DNA of 64,000 nt from Empedobacter stercoris (GCF_020281205.1 NZ_JACXZC010000006.1:1-64000); one strand, 5' to 3'. Shown: positions 8,102 through 17,897, numbered from the stretch's first letter. Notes: generated from the letters alone by a model not told the origin. A program made the numbers and translations.

Positions 8102-8386
8102 AGGTTTGTAGCTTATTATTTTCGTTCTTTTATCGTTAAAATTCATATCATAATAAACGATTTTTTGACCGAATTTAATAAATATAAATATTTTAAGAAC
8201 ATAAATAAAAAAAAAGGGACTTTTCCGTTCCTATTTCGTATTTAAACAACATAAATTTAGTATTAATTGAGGCTATTTCCTGTCCAGTAGAATTGCTACA
8301 TCTTTTTGTAAATGCATATTTTGTAACGAATTTGGAACGAAAAATTTGTAAATTACTTATAGTTAATTAATTATAATGTAATTAAA

Positions 8387-8406
8387 AATCCCTGTGGGTC
8401 TACTGA
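8387..8406 (+). other. Candidate attachment-site junction (tRNA 3'-end-like)
   Basis: The sequence AATCCCTGTGGGTCTACTGA reads like the 3' end of a tRNA gene: T-stem CCCTG, acceptor TGGGTCT, discriminator A. No 5' tRNA body precedes it. It is followed after 4 bases by a perfect terminator hairpin. Such a tRNA 3' remnant is expected at the distal end of an element integrated into a tRNA gene. The intact tRNA and integrase would then lie left of this window. The rest of 8102-8481 is AT-rich and shows nothing else. Confidence 0.4.
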
Positions 8407-8409
8407 TTT

Positions 8410-8441
8410 AAGCTTCAATATACGTATTGAAGCTTTTTTTT
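8410..8441 (+). terminator. Rho-independent terminator
   Basis: Stem AAGCTTCAATA (8410-8420), loop TACG, stem TATTGAAGCTT (8425-8435), followed by a T-run. It may be the native terminator of the invaded tRNA gene. Confidence 0.85.
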
Positions 8442-8481
8442 ATGGATAAAATTTACTATATTTATAATAATTGATTTATAA

Positions 8482-9024
8482 ATGACTTTAGAAAACATAA
8501 TTTTAGAAGCTAAAAAAGGAAAACGAAACGCTCAGAATGCTGTGATTGAGGTTTTGTGGAACAAAGTTTATTATTATGTTTATAGTAAGATTAGAAACGA
8601 GGAAGAAGCAGAAGACATCGCGATAGAAACGTTTACTAAGGTTTTCAGTAAATTGAAATTATATAACGAAGATTTTGACTTTAAGACTTGGGTGATTTCT
8701 ATTGCTCATAATACGATGATTGATCATATTAGAAAATCTCCTAAACTTAATATTTCAATTGATGATGAAACGAATCTACTCGAGATTTTAGAAGATCATC
8801 CATCTCCTGAAGAACATCTGATACAGAAACAAGATAATGATACGCTAATAAAGGCCATTGCAAAGCTGAGAGAACCGTATCAGAAAATTATCGAATTGAG
8901 ATACATCGAAGATAAAACCTATAAAGAGATTGCGGAGGAACTTAATTTAACCTTACCAAATGTTAAAGTTCGATTATTAAGAGCCAAACAATTGTTAACA
9001 GAGGTGATGCAAAATAATATTTAG
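8482..9024 (+). CDS. ECF-type RNA polymerase sigma factor
   Basis: 180 residues, the usual length for an ECF sigma-70. Region 2 includes YSKIRNEEEAEDIAIETFT and the following TWVISIAHNTMIDHIRK. Region 4 has LRYIEDKTYKEIAEELNLTL, then PNVKVRLLRAKQLL, the -35-binding helix-turn-helix. No anti-sigma gene is adjacent; the next gene is an NlpC/P60 lipoprotein 51 bases on. Its regulon cannot be told from the sequence. Confidence 0.9.
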   Translation: MTLENIILEAKKGKRNAQNAVIEVLWNKVYYYVYSKIRNEEEAEDIAIETFTKVFSKLKLYNEDFDFKTWVISIAHNTMIDHIRKSPKLNISIDDETNLLEILEDHPSPEEHLIQKQDNDTLIKAIAKLREPYQKIIELRYIEDKTYKEIAEELNLTLPNVKVRLLRAKQLLTEVMQNNI

Positions 9025-9075
9025 TACATTTATTCGTTGAAAAGTTGTTGAAGTAAAATAGAAAAGAATATAGAA

Positions 9076-9633
9076 ATGAAGAAGCATATATACCTTACAA
9101 CAATCCTAATGATAAGTTTGTTTTTAACATCTTGTGGAAGTAGCAAAGTAACTTCTTACAAAAAAACAGGTGCTAAAAAAGTATATTCTTCAACTAAAAA
9201 ATCAGAAACTTCAGAAGTTTTTCGTTCTGTAAATGCAGATGATAGCGCTCCTCGTGACATTAATAAAATTCTAAAAACAGCCAAGTCTTATTTAGGTACA
9301 CCTTATAAATATGGAGGAATTACTCGATCTGGTTTCGATTGTTCGGGATTAGTTTATGTAAGTTTTAAGGAAATGAAATTAGAATTACCGCGTCGTTCGA
9401 GTGATCAAGCTGAGTATGGAAAAGAAATTAACATTAAAAATGTTAAAATAGGTGATCTGATTTTCTTTAATACTTCTGGAAATTCTATTTCTCATGTGGG
9501 TATCGTAGAGCGTATTAATAACGATGGAGCAATCTATTTTGTACATTCTTCGACTTCAAAAGGTGTTATTATCTCTTCCCTTGATGAAAATTATTGGAAA
9601 ACAAGATTTGTAAAAGCGGTTAGACTTTTATAA
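9076..9633 (+). CDS. NlpC/P60 family cell-wall peptidase, lipoprotein
   Basis: 185 residues with a lipoprotein signal (LFLTSC, lipidated Cys20). The NlpC/P60 domain covers about 65-185: YLGTPYKYGG, FDCSGLVY with catalytic Cys89, SHVGIV with His140, and VHSS with His157. These enzymes cut gamma-D-Glu-diamino acid links in peptidoglycan stem peptides in the periplasm. It is followed 8 bases later by an outer-membrane barrel gene and is probably co-transcribed with it. Confidence 0.92.
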   Translation: MKKHIYLTTILMISLFLTSCGSSKVTSYKKTGAKKVYSSTKKSETSEVFRSVNADDSAPRDINKILKTAKSYLGTPYKYGGITRSGFDCSGLVYVSFKEMKLELPRRSSDQAEYGKEINIKNVKIGDLIFFNTSGNSISHVGIVERINNDGAIYFVHSSTSKGVIISSLDENYWKTRFVKAVRLL

Positions 9634-9641
9634 CTTGAAGT

Positions 9642-11468
9642 GTGTTTAATAAAAAAAATATATCATTAACATTTTTTGGATTTCTATTTTTCAGTTTATC
9701 CATGGTTGTGAATGCACAAGATGACAGTATTAAAATTGATACCGTTAGGATAGAAAATAAATCTCATTCTAAATTCAGAAAACTTTACGAAACATTATTG
9801 TTCAAGAAAAAACCAACAAGATTTCCTATTCAATACAATAATGCTGCTGAAAACGAAAAGTATCAAGGGAAGGTAATTCGAAACATATATTACAAGACAC
9901 AAGATCCTTTTGGTTACTCTTTACAAGATACGACTAGAGTACCTACAAAATGGATAGAAAGAGCTGGAAATACATTACACGGGAAAACAAAACACTTTGT
10001 GTTGCGCCAAAACATGTTAGTTAAACCAGGCGAACGTTATGATTCATTAAAAGTAGCAGAGTCAGAACGTCTAATTCGTGCAAATCGTTCTATTCGTCGT
10101 GTCGAAATCAAAGAAGAAGCTGTTGGAACAGATTCGGTTGATTTATATGTTAATTCGATAGATTCGTGGAGTATGTTTATTACAGGTTCCGTTTCAAGTT
10201 CAAAAGCAGGATTAAGAGTTCGTGAACGAAATTTTCTGGGGGTAGGACATGTATTTGATAATCGTTATCGTCACAATTATAAAACAGGAAATTCGCTTTA
10301 TCAATTCAATTATACAGTGCCTAATATTGCACAAACTCGAATTATTGGTAATGTACGTTATTTTAAGAATGAAGATGATCATTATTCCAAATCGGTGAGT
10401 TTTGTACGTCCTTTTTATTCTCCTTTGGCGCATTATGCAGGAGGAGTTTCTGTGGGGCAAATTTATTTTAAAGATTCGTTAGATTTTGATAAACCAGTTT
10501 TAGAAAACAATCCATTTAAGTATAATTTTCAAGATTATTGGTTAGCGAGGGCTTTTCGAATAGATGATGGTCATTCCGAAAATATCACTAACCTTATTGT
10601 TTCTGGTCGATTTTATGATCGTAATTATACGGAAATGCCTACAGAAGAAAATGATCCGGTTCATTTTTTTTCTGATCAAACCAATTATTTAGTAGGTTTA
10701 GGAATTTCATCTAAACGATACATCAAAACAAAATATATTTTTAATTATGATATCGAAGAAGATATTGCAATTGGTAAAACTTTAGGAATAATAGGCGGAA
10801 TTCAGAATATTCGCCAAACAACTCGTTATTATTTAGGAGGGAAAGCTTCTGCGGGAGGTTTCTTGAATACCGGATTCTGGGGTTTTGGTGTTGAATTTGG
10901 AGGCTTTTTTAACAAAGGAAAATTTGAACAAAAAACCTTGTCAGTGGAAATGCAATATATGGCAAGGTTAATCAATTGGGGAGATTGGAAATTCAGGAAC
11001 TTCGTAAAGGCGAATTATTTATTGGGACATAATCGGATGGATTCACCCGCAGATCAACTCTCTCTTCATGAACATGATTATCTTGGAATGGCTGGTTTTA
11101 AATCGGATAGAGATTTAACGGGGCAACAAAAATTGATGATAGAATATCAATTACAATCGTATTTACCATACGAATTTTTAGGATTTCGTATTTCACCTTA
11201 TTTCAATGCTATGTTTGCAGCGATAGGGGATAGCAAAAAATTTATTTTGAATAATAACCCGATTTATTCGCGTTTTAGTATAGGTGTAATGTTGACAAAT
11301 GATTATTTTGTATTTAACAATATTCGATTTTCATTGTCGTATTATCCGTCAATTCCAGGACAAGGTAATAACTTAATCAAAACTAATTTATTAGATAATA
11401 GAGATTATCAAATGATGGATTTTGATTTCTCAAAACCTAATTATATTCGTTGGAATAGATGGGATTAA
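9642..11468 (+). CDS. Outer-membrane beta-barrel protein (BamA/Omp85-related)
   Basis: 608 residues from a GTG start at 9642. A signal peptide (ending VVNAQ) is followed by a POTRA-like region (residues about 85-165, with LVKPGERYDSLKVAESERLIRA-type spacing) and a C-terminal barrel of alternating aromatic strands ending in NRWD. The layout is that of short Omp85-superfamily members in Bacteroidota. The substrate is unknown. It is the last gene before a strong bidirectional terminator. Confidence 0.7.
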   Translation: MFNKKNISLTFFGFLFFSLSMVVNAQDDSIKIDTVRIENKSHSKFRKLYETLLFKKKPTRFPIQYNNAAENEKYQGKVIRNIYYKTQDPFGYSLQDTTRVPTKWIERAGNTLHGKTKHFVLRQNMLVKPGERYDSLKVAESERLIRANRSIRRVEIKEEAVGTDSVDLYVNSIDSWSMFITGSVSSSKAGLRVRERNFLGVGHVFDNRYRHNYKTGNSLYQFNYTVPNIAQTRIIGNVRYFKNEDDHYSKSVSFVRPFYSPLAHYAGGVSVGQIYFKDSLDFDKPVLENNPFKYNFQDYWLARAFRIDDGHSENITNLIVSGRFYDRNYTEMPTEENDPVHFFSDQTNYLVGLGISSKRYIKTKYIFNYDIEEDIAIGKTLGIIGGIQNIRQTTRYYLGGKASAGGFLNTGFWGFGVEFGGFFNKGKFEQKTLSVEMQYMARLINWGDWKFRNFVKANYLLGHNRMDSPADQLSLHEHDYLGMAGFKSDRDLTGQQKLMIEYQLQSYLPYEFLGFRISPYFNAMFAAIGDSKKFILNNNPIYSRFSIGVMLTNDYFVFNNIRFSLSYYPSIPGQGNNLIKTNLLDNRDYQMMDFDFSKPNYIRWNRWD

Positions 11469-11473
11469 AATAC

Positions 11474-11503
11474 AAATAGCTTGAAGAAATCTTCAAGCTA
11501 TTT
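11474..11503. terminator. Bidirectional terminator hairpin
   Basis: Perfect 13-base stem AAATAGCTTGAAG (11474-11486) and its complement (11491-11503) with loop AAAT, between convergent genes. Confidence 0.85.
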
Positions 11504-11523
11504 ATATTGAATAGTTGTATTTT

Positions 11524-12708
11524 TTATTTCACTTGTCTTGATACTATCCACGAAACTAAACTTCCTAAACCTAATACCGTTATAATAACAGCAATAAAGT
11601 TTTCTACAGAAAATAGAAAAGGAAAAGGAACGGTTGCGGATGCCATTACCAATCCAAAATTAATTTGTAACAATCCAATTACCGAAGCAATTAATAAACC
11701 TGTTGTCATCGCAATAAAAGTAATGATAAATCCAGTTTGAAAGAAGATATTACGAATGTTTTTTCGTGATAGACCAAAACTATACATGGTTTGTATTTCT
11801 TTCTTTTTATCTAAAATCAAGATGATAATTGTTCCTGCCAAATTAAAACACGCAATGATAATGACTAAAGTAAAAATCAGGTAACTAATCAAGTTTTCCA
11901 TATTCATCACTTTCAAGAAAGCTGAATCTAAATCTTGTCTGGTTTCAATTTTATAATTATCGCCTAATGCTTTTTGAAGTTGATTCTTCACTTCATTAAA
12001 CGACTTTTTGCCAGTTGTTTTAACTTCAATCGAATAACATTGGTCTTGATTCAAGAGTAATAATTCTTGCGCTAATCCAAGTGTTGTAAAAATATGTTTA
12101 TCATATTGTTCATTCAACATAAAGACACCAACACTATACGCATCTTTACTCGTAAAAGCGTCACTTTCTTGTTTGATTAAACCAGTTCCTGCCTTTGGCA
12201 TCATCAAATCTGCTGGCGTTATCGGATCGATATAAAGTTGCAAACGTTCTGCAATTCCATTCGAAACAATAAAATTATCCGCTCGTGTATAATCTAAATA
12301 TTGTCCACCATAAATTACCGTATCCAAACGGGTAACTTTGGTAAAGTTTTCGTCTACACCTTTTAAGTAGGCAATATCTTGCTTTCCTTTGTAATTAATG
12401 TAGACTTTTTCTTCGATGATTTTCGAAAAAGCTTTAACCTCTTTTTGTTGTTTCAATTGATCCACAACAAAAGTTAAACTGTCTAATACTTTTCCTTTCG
12501 AAGGAGAGATTTTAATTTCAGGATTTACATTGCTATAATATTTTAAATTCATTTTTTCTAAACCCGAAAAAACGGATAAAATGATAAACAAAGCAGCTGT
12601 AGCAACCAAAATAGCACCAACAGCAATCGATGTAATAATGTTTACAGCATTTGTATTCGTTTTCGAAAAAATGTAGCGTTTTGCAATGTAAAGCGAAATG
12701 TTTCTCAT
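11524..12708 (-). CDS. LolC/LolE-type ABC transporter permease (FtsX family)
   Basis: 394 residues. One N-terminal membrane helix (VNIITSIAVGAILVATAALF region), a large periplasmic domain, then three C-terminal helices, the MacB/FtsX topology used by lipoprotein-releasing permeases. It starts LYIAKRYIF, typical of LolC/E. No ATPase gene is adjacent. Its ATG shares one base with the rbfA stop (12708), so translation is probably coupled. Lipoprotein release is the likely role. Confidence 0.85.
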   Translation of the reverse strand: MRNISLYIAKRYIFSKTNTNAVNIITSIAVGAILVATAALFIILSVFSGLEKMNLKYYSNVNPEIKISPSKGKVLDSLTFVVDQLKQQKEVKAFSKIIEEKVYINYKGKQDIAYLKGVDENFTKVTRLDTVIYGGQYLDYTRADNFIVSNGIAERLQLYIDPITPADLMMPKAGTGLIKQESDAFTSKDAYSVGVFMLNEQYDKHIFTTLGLAQELLLLNQDQCYSIEVKTTGKKSFNEVKNQLQKALGDNYKIETRQDLDSAFLKVMNMENLISYLIFTLVIIIACFNLAGTIIILILDKKKEIQTMYSFGLSRKNIRNIFFQTGFIITFIAMTTGLLIASVIGLLQINFGLVMASATVPFPFLFSVENFIAVIITVLGLGSLVSWIVSRQVK

Positions 12709-13067
12709 TATAAGATCGGATTATTTCCTTCTCCTCTTAACGCTTTGTCGATTTTATCCATTTCGTCTAACGAATTGTCTAAAATAAAAATTAATTCAGG
12801 TGTAATACGCATTTGTTTAGAAGCACTTTTTGATAAAATTCCTCTAAAAAACGGTGTATTTACTTTTATTTCCTTGAAAATTTCATCTTTTTGAGTGTTA
12901 GGGAAAATACTAACATAGATTTTAGAAACGCCTAAATCTGGTGTTACTTTTACTTCTGTAACACTAATCAAATTTCCTGGGAATTCCTTTACAGCCCATT
13001 TTCTAAAAGCTTCTGCTAATTCTTCTTGAAATAATTTACTTACTTTTTGTTGTCTATTGCTATCCAA
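12708..13067 (-). CDS. rbfA: 30S ribosome-binding factor A
   Basis: 119 residues, the normal RbfA length. The start MDSNRQQKVSKLFQEELAEA and the KH-like core (VTEVKVTPDLGVSKIYVSIF) are characteristic, ending in the LDEMDKIDKAL helix. It assists 16S rRNA 5'-end maturation and late 30S assembly. It is the upstream member of a two-gene operon with the LolC/E-type permease, with a one-base overlap. Confidence 0.92.
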   Translation of the reverse strand: MDSNRQQKVSKLFQEELAEAFRKWAVKEFPGNLISVTEVKVTPDLGVSKIYVSIFPNTQKDEIFKEIKVNTPFFRGILSKSASKQMRITPELIFILDNSLDEMDKIDKALRGEGNNPIL

Positions 13068-13148
13068 TTCGATTCGTTTTTATAAGACTGTAAAATTACT
13101 GCATTTTTTTGTGATTAAAAACATTGATGAATTGAATTAAGTTCTTTG

Positions 13149-13156
13149 TAAATTTG
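13149..13156 (+). promoter_or_regulatory. -7 promoter element TAAATTTG
   Basis: A match to the Bacteroidota -7 element TAnnTTTG, with a TTG 22 bases upstream (13124-13126). It lies 5 bases before the haemoglobin ATG, implying a very short leader. Confidence 0.5.
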
Positions 13157-13161
13157 TTTTA

Positions 13162-13560
13162 ATGAAAAAAGATATCGAAACTTCAGAAGATGTTGCTTTA
13201 TTGGTAAATACGTTTTACGATAAAGTGCAAAAAGATGATGTCATTGGTTACTTTTTTTCGGAAGTTGCTAAGGTAAATTGGGACGAACATTTACCGCATA
13301 TGATTCAGTTTTGGGAAACTGTTTTGTTGGGAAAAGCAACTTTTGAAGGTTGGCCAATGCGAACACATTTGGTTTTGAGTCAGAAAGAAAAATTAAAACC
13401 ACATCATTTCGAACGTTGGATGGAATTGTGGTTTGGAATAATTGACGAAAATTTTGAAGGAGAGATAGCAAATGAAGCTAAAAATAGAGCGAAAATAATG
13501 CGCGATTTGATTCTTTTCAAAATTGACCAAATGGAACAAAAACAAGGTTTTATTCAATAA
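13162..13560 (+). CDS. Group III truncated haemoglobin
   Basis: 132 residues, the 2-on-2 globin length. Conserved features are LVNTFYDKVQKDDVIGYFF near the N-terminus, HMIQFWETVLLG in the CD/E region, and LKPHHFERWMELW where the proximal His of helix F lies. Group III globins bind haem in the cytoplasm and are linked to oxygen or NO handling, though this one's role is not shown. It is a single-gene unit ended by a strong hairpin. Confidence 0.88.
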   Translation: MKKDIETSEDVALLVNTFYDKVQKDDVIGYFFSEVAKVNWDEHLPHMIQFWETVLLGKATFEGWPMRTHLVLSQKEKLKPHHFERWMELWFGIIDENFEGEIANEAKNRAKIMRDLILFKIDQMEQKQGFIQ

Positions 13561-13592
13561 AAAAATGCAACTCTTAAAAGTTGCATTTTTTT
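13561..13592. terminator. Bidirectional terminator hairpin
   Basis: Stem AAAAATGCAACT (13561-13572), loop CTTAAA, complementary stem (13579-13590), then T residues. It separates convergent genes. Confidence 0.85.
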
Positions 13593-13617
13593 ATGTTTGA
13601 TCATGCTGATCGAAAAA

Positions 13618-14991
13618 CTATTTTGCAATCATGATTAATTTCTTGTTCACAAATTCTAAAATTCCAGCTTTAGAAAGTTCACGTCCATATCCCGAATGTT
13701 TTACTCCTCCAAAAGGTAAATCTGGACTCGATGAAACTTGTTTATTCACGTAAACCATACCCGAATCTATTCTACGTGCAATTTTCTCTGCATTTGGGAC
13801 ATTTTCGGTGTAAATAGATGCCCCCAATCCATAAGTTGTGTCATTCGCAATTTTAAGTGCTTCTTCCACATTTTTTACTTTCCAAATACAAACTACAGGA
13901 CCAAAAACTTCTTCGTCATAAGCTTTCATTCCAGGTTTTAAATTGGTTAAAATCGTTGGTTCTAAAAAGAAACCATCACGATCGATACGTTTTCCTCCAG
14001 CAACAATTGTTGCACCTTTATTTGCTGAATCATTGATCTGATCCAATAATTTTTCTAAGGCATTTTCTGAACTGACAGGTCCCATATTAGTATCTGCTTG
14101 TGTCGGATCGCCAACTTTCATTCCATTTACATGAGCTGTAATTCGTTTTAAATATTCGTCGTAAATACCTTCTTGTACAATAATTCGTTTCGAAGAAGTA
14201 CACGCTTGTCCAGCATTACGCAAACGTCCATTAATTGTTCCGTTCATTACTTTTTCGATATCGGCATCATCTAAAACAATCATTGGATCAGAACCACCAA
14301 GTTCTAAAACCGAAGGTTTTACATTTTTACCTGCAATACTTGCAACTTCTGCACCTGCTGCTTCTGAACCAGTTAAAGAAACACCAACTATTTTTGGGTT
14401 ATTGATAATTGCATCAGTATCTTTTCCTGACATCAATAAGTTTTTGTACAAACCTTTTGGTGCACCAGCTGCTGTAAACATTTCTTCGAATGCAATTCCA
14501 CATTGCGGAATATTAGAAGCTGTTTTCAAAACAACCGTGTTACCAGCCATGATATGTGGACCTGCAAAACGTGCTATTTGAGAAAAAGGAAAATTCCAAG
14601 GCATAACACCTAACAAAACACCAATAGGTTCTGAAACCACATAGGCATCACCTTTTTCTGTTTGTAAAGGAACATTTGCTAAAAATTCTTCTGCATTATC
14701 TGCATAATAATCGATAATATTTGCGCTATACTCAATTTCGATTTCACTTTCATGCAATGGTTTACCCATTTCAGTTGTAATTAAAGCTGCTAATCGTGAT
14801 TTTTGTTTACGCATTTCGTTTGCAACACGTTTCATTACAGCTTTTCGATCTTCAAAAGATTCGAATCGCCATGTTTGATATAATTCGTTTGCGTCGTCTA
14901 TATATTGATTGATTTCTTCGCTTGTGTAGGCTTGAAATTCTTTTTCGATTTTACCTGTAGCAGGATTTAGTGTTCTGATTGAACTTGCCAT
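13618..14991 (-). CDS. NAD(P)-dependent aldehyde dehydrogenase (succinate-semialdehyde dehydrogenase-like)
   Basis: 457 residues, the ALDH superfamily length. Key parts are PWNFPFSQ (131-138), LELGGSDP with general base Glu230, GQACTSSKR with nucleophile Cys264, and EEVFGPVVC in the C-terminal part. Overall it resembles GabD/YneI-type succinate-semialdehyde dehydrogenases, oxidising an aldehyde to the acid in the cytoplasm. Substrate choice cannot be fixed from sequence. Transcribed alone; 14992-15233 is AT-rich with nothing further seen. Confidence 0.88.
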   Translation of the reverse strand: MASSIRTLNPATGKIEKEFQAYTSEEINQYIDDANELYQTWRFESFEDRKAVMKRVANEMRKQKSRLAALITTEMGKPLHESEIEIEYSANIIDYYADNAEEFLANVPLQTEKGDAYVVSEPIGVLLGVMPWNFPFSQIARFAGPHIMAGNTVVLKTASNIPQCGIAFEEMFTAAGAPKGLYKNLLMSGKDTDAIINNPKIVGVSLTGSEAAGAEVASIAGKNVKPSVLELGGSDPMIVLDDADIEKVMNGTINGRLRNAGQACTSSKRIIVQEGIYDEYLKRITAHVNGMKVGDPTQADTNMGPVSSENALEKLLDQINDSANKGATIVAGGKRIDRDGFFLEPTILTNLKPGMKAYDEEVFGPVVCIWKVKNVEEALKIANDTTYGLGASIYTENVPNAEKIARRIDSGMVYVNKQVSSSPDLPFGGVKHSGYGRELSKAGILEFVNKKLIMIAK

Positions 14992-15228
14992 TTCACTCTT
15001 TATTTAATCTATACAAAGTTGTAGCAATTCTCGTTCCTAACAAAACTTTTAGGATAAATAAAACTGATAGTTTATCGAATAAAATGTAATTGAGTTGATT
15101 GCAAGGAATGATGAATAAGTATTTTTTAGTTTATTGAAAATAGAATATTTCAAAAGTATTTCAAGATTTCAAATACTAAGATGGTCACCATAAGCTTGAA
15201 AGAATTATTAATTGTAATTAATATAAAC

Positions 15229-15255
15229 AAAAAAAGCTGAAAACGATTTCAGCTT
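15229..15255 (-). terminator. dnaB terminator
   Basis: Perfect 9-base stem AAGCTGAAA/TTTCAGCTT (15234-15242 and 15247-15255), with a T-run on the minus strand after it. Confidence 0.85.
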
Positions 15256-15287
15256 AAGATATATCTTATTTAAATTGATTTTATGTA

Positions 15288-16847
15288 TTAAAATGGTAAA
15301 TTATCGTCGTCATTGTTCATCGAGCTGGTAAACTCACTTCCAAAATCTCCAAAGGCATCTGAAGGATCAATAGCAGATAAATTCATAGCACTTCCCATTT
15401 CTTGCGAACCATCATTCATTGAACTTTGAATTTCGAAATCGCTACCATAAGAAGTTTCTAAATCAGTAAATTTAGCTTGTTCATTAATGAAGCGTAAACG
15501 TACATTTTCTAACGCACCATTACGGTGTTTCGCAATGATAAATTCAGCTTGTCCAGCACAAGGTTCACTCTCGTCATCCCAATATTCGAGTTTATAATAT
15601 TCGGGACGATAAATAAACGAAACGATATCGGCATCTTGTTCAATAGCTCCAGATTCACGTAAATCTGAAAGTAAAGGTCGTTTACTTCCTCCACGTGTTT
15701 CTACCGAACGCGATAATTGCGAAAGTGCAATAACAGGAATACTTAATTCTTTTGCAATCGCTTTTAATGAGCGCGAAATCATCGAAATTTCTTGTTCACG
15801 ATTTCCGTTTGCTTTTCCACCGGCCGTCATTAATTGCAAGTAGTCAATTAAAATCATTTTTACGCCATGCTGAGAAACCAAACGACGTGCTTTTGCTCTT
15901 AAATCGAAAATCGAAAGGGCGGGAGTATCATCGATATATAAAGGTGCATTTTCAAGACCCTTTACTTTTGTATATAATTGTTTCCACTCGTGGTCAGCCA
16001 ATTTTGCTTTACGCAATTTTTCACCTGAAATCCCTGTTTCACCTGAAATCATACGTGTAATCAATTGAACAGAAGACATCTCTAAAGAGAAAACGGCAAC
16101 TGGAATATTTTTATCAACCGTCATATTTTTCGCCATCGAAAGGATAAAGGCAGTCTTACCCATACCTGGACGAGCGGCTAAAATAATCAAATCGGATTCT
16201 TGCCAGCCAGAAGTAATTTTATCAATTTCTGTAAATCCAGAAGATAAACCAGACATTCCTTCTTTTGTAGACTGGGCCTTAATTTTATCAATTGCTTCAG
16301 TTACCAAATCTTTGGCTTCTGAATAACTACGTTTGATACCACCTTCTGTAATTTCGAATAATTTCGATTCTGAATAATCTAATAAATCGAAAACATCTGC
16401 TGTATCGTCGTATGATTTTTCAATCACTTGGCTCGAAATTTCAATTAACCGACGTAAAATATATTTTTCTTGAATCACACGTGCGTAATATTCGACGTGT
16501 GCAGAAGAAGAAACTTTTTGTGTTAATTGGATTAAATAATAATCACCTCCAATACGATCTAATTTGCCATCTTTTTTTAATTCATTCGAAACCGTTAACA
16601 AATCAATCGGTTCAGAATCGTTAAATAATTTTTGAATGACAGCATAAATCGCTTGATGCTCGGGACGATAAAAAACTTGTGGTGTAAGGATGTCGATTAC
16701 CTCATCCAGCCCTTTTTTATCAATCATCATCGCACCAAGTACAGCTTGCTCTAAATCAACAGCTTGTGGAGGAAGTTTACCTTTCTCTAAACCAATGATA
16801 TTGTGCTTGTTGGCTGGTATTTCAGGATTATAATTTGCTTGTTCCAT
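15288..16847 (-). CDS. dnaB: Replicative DNA helicase DnaB
   Basis: 519 residues. The N-terminal domain (PPQAVDLEQAVLGAMM) is followed by the RecA-like motor: Walker A RPGMGKT at 226-232, Walker B LIDYLQLM and the DnaB motif GNREQEISMISRSLKAIAKE. It unwinds DNA at the fork. Unusually, the tail is a disordered Ser/Asp-rich segment ending DDDNLPF, close to SSB tips. No neighbouring replication genes; accA lies upstream across a hairpin. Confidence 0.96.
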   Translation of the reverse strand: MEQANYNPEIPANKHNIIGLEKGKLPPQAVDLEQAVLGAMMIDKKGLDEVIDILTPQVFYRPEHQAIYAVIQKLFNDSEPIDLLTVSNELKKDGKLDRIGGDYYLIQLTQKVSSSAHVEYYARVIQEKYILRRLIEISSQVIEKSYDDTADVFDLLDYSESKLFEITEGGIKRSYSEAKDLVTEAIDKIKAQSTKEGMSGLSSGFTEIDKITSGWQESDLIILAARPGMGKTAFILSMAKNMTVDKNIPVAVFSLEMSSVQLITRMISGETGISGEKLRKAKLADHEWKQLYTKVKGLENAPLYIDDTPALSIFDLRAKARRLVSQHGVKMILIDYLQLMTAGGKANGNREQEISMISRSLKAIAKELSIPVIALSQLSRSVETRGGSKRPLLSDLRESGAIEQDADIVSFIYRPEYYKLEYWDDESEPCAGQAEFIIAKHRNGALENVRLRFINEQAKFTDLETSYGSDFEIQSSMNDGSQEMGSAMNLSAIDPSDAFGDFGSEFTSSMNNDDDNLPF

Positions 16848-16869
16848 AAGAGGCTCAAAATTAAAGAAA

Positions 16870-16903
16870 AAAACGAGATATAACTAATTTTATATCTCGT
16901 TTT
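16870..16903 (-). terminator. accA terminator
   Basis: 13-base stem AAAACGAGATATA (16870-16882) with its complement (16891-16903), followed by T residues on the minus strand. Confidence 0.8.
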
Positions 16904-16943
16904 AAATTTGTATATTCTACAATACATGTTGTTGTAAAATGTA

Positions 16944-17897
16944 TTATCCTGAAAATTCTCCGAACTTGATATAACGCTCTTGACGTTGCGTTTGTAGTTC
17001 TTTTGGAGATAATTTTTTCAATTCATTGTACGTTTCCAAAACTTTATTTTTAAGATTTGTATACGCAACTTCTGGCTTGTAATGAGCACCACCAAGAGGT
17101 TCTTGTATGATGTCTTCAATTAATCCTAATTCTAACATATCAGGTCCAGTTAATTTCATTTGAGAAGCAGCTTGTTCTTTGTAATCCCAACTTCTCCACA
17201 AAATAGTCGAACAGTTTTCTGGTGAAATTACAGAGTACCACGTGTTTTCCATCATGAAAACTTTATTTCCTACACCAATTCCTAAAGCTCCACCAGAAGC
17301 TCCTTCACCAATTACAACTGTAATTACAGGAACAGTAAGTTTTAACATTTCGTAGATGTTTTTAGCAATTGCCTCTCCTTGTCCACGTTCTTCAGCTTCT
17401 AAACCTGGATATGCACCTGGAGTATCGACTAAAGTAAGAACAGGAATATTAAACTTTTCTGCTAATTTCATTAAACGTAATGCTTTGCGGTAACCATCTG
17501 GATTCGACATTCCGAAACGACGATATTGTCTTTCTTTGGTGTTTTTACCTTTTTGTTGACCAATAATCATGAAAGTTTGACCATTGATTTTTCCCATACC
17601 ACCAACCATAGCTTTATCATCAGCAAATGTTCTGTCTCCGTGAATTTCGATAAATGTATTATCTGTAATCGCGTAAGCGTAGTCTAAAGTATAAGGGCGA
17701 GAAGGATGACGAGACAATTGTACACGTTGCCATGGTGTTAAATTACCATAGATTTCCTTCTTTTTATTTTCAATTGCAATCTCAATTTCAACGCAAGCTT
17801 GTTTGATGTTAACACCGCTTCCTTCGCCGACGATTTGACAGCTTAATAACTGTTCTTCTAAATCTTTGATAGGTTGTTCAAATTCTAAATATTCCAT
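16944..17897 (-). CDS. accA: Acetyl-CoA carboxylase carboxyltransferase subunit alpha
   Basis: 317 residues, standard AccA length. Conserved carboxyltransferase features include [50 protein letters not shown] and [14 protein letters not shown]. With AccD it transfers the carboxyl group from biotin to acetyl-CoA to make malonyl-CoA, the first committed step of fatty-acid synthesis. Its own promoter is visible upstream and a terminator follows it. Confidence 0.96.
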   Translation of the reverse strand: MEYLEFEQPIKDLEEQLLSCQIVGEGSGVNIKQACVEIEIAIENKKKEIYGNLTPWQRVQLSRHPSRPYTLDYAYAITDNTFIEIHGDRTFADDKAMVGGMGKINGQTFMIIGQQKGKNTKERQYRRFGMSNPDGYRKALRLMKLAEKFNIPVLTLVDTPGAYPGLEAEERGQGEAIAKNIYEMLKLTVPVITVVIGEGASGGALGIGVGNKVFMMENTWYSVISPENCSTILWRSWDYKEQAASQMKLTGPDMLELGLIEDIIQEPLGGAHYKPEVAYTNLKNKVLETYNELKKLSPKELQTQRQERYIKFGEFSG

